A stretch of DNA of 7,048 bases, from assembly GCA_902797015.1 (NCBI GenBank), contig CADBRG010000026.1, positions 1-7,048 on the forward strand, given 5' to 3'. Origin of the DNA: an uncultured Lachnospiraceae bacterium. Its GTDB lineage: Bacteria; Bacillota; Clostridia; Lachnospirales; Lachnospiraceae. Position 1 is the first letter of the stretch. The number at the start of each line of letters is the position of its first letter. The position numbers and the translations under genes were made by a program. The notes under the pieces are model-generated. The model did no database searches. It saw only the letters and a list, made by a program, of their open reading frames with translations, and had not been told where the DNA came from. Positions 5,673 to 7,048 of this stretch are shown piece after piece.

Positions 5673-5698
5673 CAAAAAGTAAAAAGAGTAAAAAGGAG
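5673..5698 (+). promoter_or_regulatory. A-rich translation-initiation region of atpE with AAGGAG
   Basis: The bases before atpE are almost all purine, with three repeated AAAAAG blocks, ending in AAGGAG (5693-5698) 8 nt before the ATG at 5707. A strand this poor in C should be unstructured and favour efficient initiation. This suits the c subunit, which is needed in about ten or more copies per complex. Confidence 0.6.
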
Positions 5699-5706
5699 AA
5701 AATGTT

Positions 5707-5925
5707 ATGTCAGTAACAGCTATTGGCGCAGGTATTGCAGCACTCGCATGTATTGGTGCAGGTATTGGTATCGGTAACGCAACCGCAGGAGCGGTAGAAG
5801 CTACAGCAAGACAGCCTGAGGCAGGCGGAAGAATCATGACCACCATGATCCTTGGTTGTGCACTTGCAGAGGCAACCGCTATCTATGGTCTGGTAGTAGC
5901 TATTCTGATCCTGGTAATGGCATAA
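5707..5925 (+). CDS. atpE: F1Fo ATP synthase subunit c (probably proton type)
   Basis: This 72-residue proteolipid makes two membrane helices (about 3-28 and 46-71) joined by the polar loop ARQPEAGGR (34-42), which contacts the central stalk. Helix 1 carries the glycine-rich packing motif GAGIGIG (17-23). The ion-carrying carboxylate is Glu55 in ALAEATAIYG. Aligned by the RQPEA loop to the Na+-binding c subunit of Ilyobacter tartaricus, the Na+ ligands Gln32 and Ser66 fall on Ile22 and Ala56 here, and only the Thr67 equivalent (Thr57) is kept. This predicts H+ rather than Na+ transport. The start is fixed by AAGGAG 8 nt upstream. The gene lies between two hairpins (5624-5646 and 5962-5994), possibly to boost or stabilise its message. 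The length is typical for a short clostridial c subunit. Confidence 0.97.
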   Translation: MSVTAIGAGIAALACIGAGIGIGNATAGAVEATARQPEAGGRIMTTMILGCALAEATAIYGLVVAILILVMA

Positions 5926-5961
5926 TCGGGTGTACAGAGAACATTAAGATAATGCAATGCA

Positions 5962-5994
5962 GCCCGCATGTCTTGTAACAGACAGAAGGCGGGC
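5962..5994 (+). other. Intercistronic hairpin between atpE and atpF
   Basis: A GC-rich 6-bp stem GCCCGC (5962-5967) / GCGGGC (5989-5994) is capped, across an internal loop, by a second 5-bp stem TGTCT (5969-5973) / AGACA (5980-5984) with a TGTAAC loop. No U-tract follows; instead the atpF Shine-Dalgarno AGGAGG (5997-6002) begins 2 nt after the stem. It could block 3' exonucleases, lower atpF initiation, or cause partial termination. Confidence 0.65.
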
Positions 5995-6008
5995 ACAGGA
6001 GGCAGAAC

Positions 6009-6494
6009 ATGATAAGTTTTAATTTGACCATTGTATGGACAATTGTAAACCTGATCGTTCTGTATCTGATTTATCGCAAGTTCCTGTACAATCGTGTGCA
6101 GAAGACGCTGGATGACAGAAAGAATTCTATCAACAGCAAGTTCAAACAGGCTAGGGAAGAGAAAGAGAAAGCACTTTCTCTCCAGAAAGAATATGAAGAC
6201 TCTCTGGCGAATGCAAAGATTGAAGCACGTCAGATCGTGGAAGATGCCAGAGGCCGTGCAGACGCTGAATATGAGCGTATTGTAAATGAGGCAAAGGCAG
6301 AGTCTGAAAATATTATCAAGAAAGCCAATGAAACCATTGAGCAGGAACGCGAAAAAGCGATGAAGGACGCACAGGCTGAAGTAAGAGAGCTTGCACTGCT
6401 TGCAGCAGCCAAGATCATTGGCGGCGCCAGCAATGCTGAGACAAATGAGAAGCTTTATAACGAGTTCTTGACGAAAGCAGGTAAAAGCGAATGA
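6009..6494 (+). CDS. atpF: F1Fo ATP synthase subunit b
   Basis: Subunit b is the peripheral stalk that holds the F1 head against the Fo stator. The 161-residue protein begins with one membrane helix (about 5-23, FNLTIVWTIVNLIVLYLIY), followed by the usual basic and polar turn (FLYNRVQKTLDDRKNSI). A long highly charged helix rich in A, E, K, R and Q (about 35-140) forms the dimeric coiled coil. The C-terminal part (ELALLAAAKIIGG, then KLYNEFL) resembles the delta-contacting end. The length is normal. The start is supported by AGGAGG 6 nt upstream. The stop overlaps the atpH start by 4 nt (ATGA), indicating coupled translation. Only one b gene is seen, so the stalk is presumably a homodimer. 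Confidence 0.96.
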   Translation: MISFNLTIVWTIVNLIVLYLIYRKFLYNRVQKTLDDRKNSINSKFKQAREEKEKALSLQKEYEDSLANAKIEARQIVEDARGRADAEYERIVNEAKAESENIIKKANETIEQEREKAMKDAQAEVRELALLAAAKIIGGASNAETNEKLYNEFLTKAGKSE

Positions 6495-6997
6495 CAATAA
6501 CAGCGAATAAATATGTAAAGGCGCTGGGTGCATTGGAGATGCCTGTAGAGGTCATGAATGAGGCTTTGGAGATCTACGATGCGGAACCGTGTCTGGCAGG
6601 CATTCTGAAAAGCCCTGCCGTATATAATGAGCAGAAATATGCTGCGATCGACCGGATCTTTCCGGAACAGAGCAGAAATCTGTTAAAGGTTCTCTGCCGT
6701 CAGGCGGATATGGAGTTTTTCCCGGAGATCGTAGAGGGCTATCAGCAGTATGTGAACGAACATCAGCAGGTTTTGGACGCAAAGCTGCGTTATGTTACGC
6801 CGCCAAACGAGACACAGGAAAAGGAAATGAAAGCTTTTCTCTGTGACAAGTATGGAACAAAGGATGTGAATCTTGTAATGGAAGAGGATACATCCCTGAT
6901 CGGCGGATTTGTTCTGGAAGTTGAAGGAAGTGAATACGACTGGAGTCTTCGCGGAAGAATTGCAGGTTTGCGTAACAAGTTAGCAGGAGGTGAGTAA
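6491..6997 (+). CDS. atpH: F1Fo ATP synthase subunit delta
   Basis: Delta (OSCP family) sits on top of F1 and links subunit b to the alpha subunits. The 168-residue protein is slightly shorter than E. coli delta (177), mainly at the N-terminus, where the usual YAxAL motif appears as YVKALGAL (8-15). The C-terminal signature is clear: EEDTSLIGGFVLEV (131-144), followed by YDWSLRGRIAGLRNKL (149-164), close to the family pattern D-x-S-L-I-G-G ... D-x-S-x-R-G-x-L. Tryptophan stands where glycine is common in the DGS motif. The ATG overlaps the atpF stop (ATGA, 6491-6494), and only a weak GCAGG lies upstream, so initiation probably depends on ribosomes finishing atpF. Confidence 0.95.
   Translation: MTITANKYVKALGALEMPVEVMNEALEIYDAEPCLAGILKSPAVYNEQKYAAIDRIFPEQSRNLLKVLCRQADMEFFPEIVEGYQQYVNEHQQVLDAKLRYVTPPNETQEKEMKAFLCDKYGTKDVNLVMEEDTSLIGGFVLEVEGSEYDWSLRGRIAGLRNKLAGGE
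6985..6992 (+). promoter_or_regulatory. Strong ribosome binding site for atpA inside the end of atpH
   Basis: AGGAGGTG lies within the last codons of atpH and ends 6 nt before the ATG at 6999. It decides the atpA start and lets the alpha subunit, needed in three copies per complex, initiate independently of atpH. Confidence 0.85.
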
Positions 6998-6998
6998 G

Positions 6999-7048
6999 AT
7001 GGGCGCAATTAGTTCGCACGATATTATCTCCATCTTAAAAGAAGAGAT
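6999..7048 (+). CDS. atpA: F1Fo ATP synthase subunit alpha, N-terminal fragment (cut by window end)
   Basis: Only the first 16 codons and two bases are present, reading MGAISSHDIISILKEE. The ISSxxIxxILKxxI pattern is the usual start of subunit alpha in Clostridia, where this helix contacts delta. The gene follows the atpH stop by a single base and is preceded by a strong AGGAGGTG. Position directly after atpH in the standard B-E-F-H-A order confirms the identity. The nucleotide-binding domain lies outside the window. Confidence 0.93.
   Translation, partial: MGAISSHDIISILKEE

Noticed and set aside
5962..5994. Hairpin after atpE as a Rho-independent terminator
   Set aside because: There is no U-tract after the stem, the stem has a large internal loop, and the atpF ribosome binding site follows immediately.
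5883..6533. 216-codon minus-strand frame opposite atpF
   Set aside because: It lies antisense to conserved atpF, overlaps the atpE and atpH ends, and has low-complexity hydrophobic content with no family resemblance.

Overview
The window looks like chromosomal DNA of an anaerobic Firmicute in class Clostridia, most likely Lachnospiraceae. This is inferred from moderate GC content, strong GGAGG-type ribosome binding sites, sigma-A-type promoters, short-loop terminators, a Clostridia-style crotonase, and an atpB-E-F-H-A gene order with short subunits. The window shows no mobile element, CRISPR array, tRNA or rRNA.

Layout: (1) Positions 2-85 are the last codons of a gene whose C-terminus resembles TrmB, a tRNA guanine-N7 methyltransferase. 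It is followed 7 bp later by a NYN-domain (PIN-like) protein with a probable C-terminal LOTUS/OST-HTH domain (93-806). (2) A hairpin at 818-855 is U-tailed on both strands and separates this pair from a convergent S66-family LD-carboxypeptidase gene on the minus strand (866-1921). (3) A 227-bp divergent intergenic region contains two inverted repeats and a promoter for a stand-alone crotonase / short-chain enoyl-CoA hydratase gene (2149-2928), which ends in a strong terminator. (4) A D,D-carboxypeptidase gene (PBP5-like, S11 family, 3070-4647) has its own near-consensus promoter and its own terminator. (5) A roughly 245-bp leader with a promoter leads into the F1Fo ATP synthase operon: atpB (a), atpE (c), atpF (b), atpH (delta) and the first 16 codons of atpA (alpha). 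The operon continues past the window.

How the genes work together: the ATP synthase genes encode the Fo sector (a, c, b) and the delta stalk subunit. Subunit a keeps the essential arginine and subunit c keeps the essential glutamate. The c-subunit positions that supply the Na+ ligands Gln32 and Ser66 in Ilyobacter tartaricus are Ile22 and Ala56 here, which points to proton coupling. The D,D- and L,D-carboxypeptidases act on successive bonds of peptidoglycan stem peptides, but they are on separate transcripts.

Most of the window is ordinary housekeeping sequence, and I see no convincing new multi-gene system. The observations most worth checking are: the best Shine-Dalgarno sequence of the atp operon has no ATG, GTG or TTG at the right distance and instead points to an in-frame ACG 13 codons before the first canonical atpB start; the atpE cistron is flanked by two intercistronic hairpins without U-tracts; and the D,D-carboxypeptidase is anchored by a true transmembrane helix followed by an acidic cytoplasmic tail.
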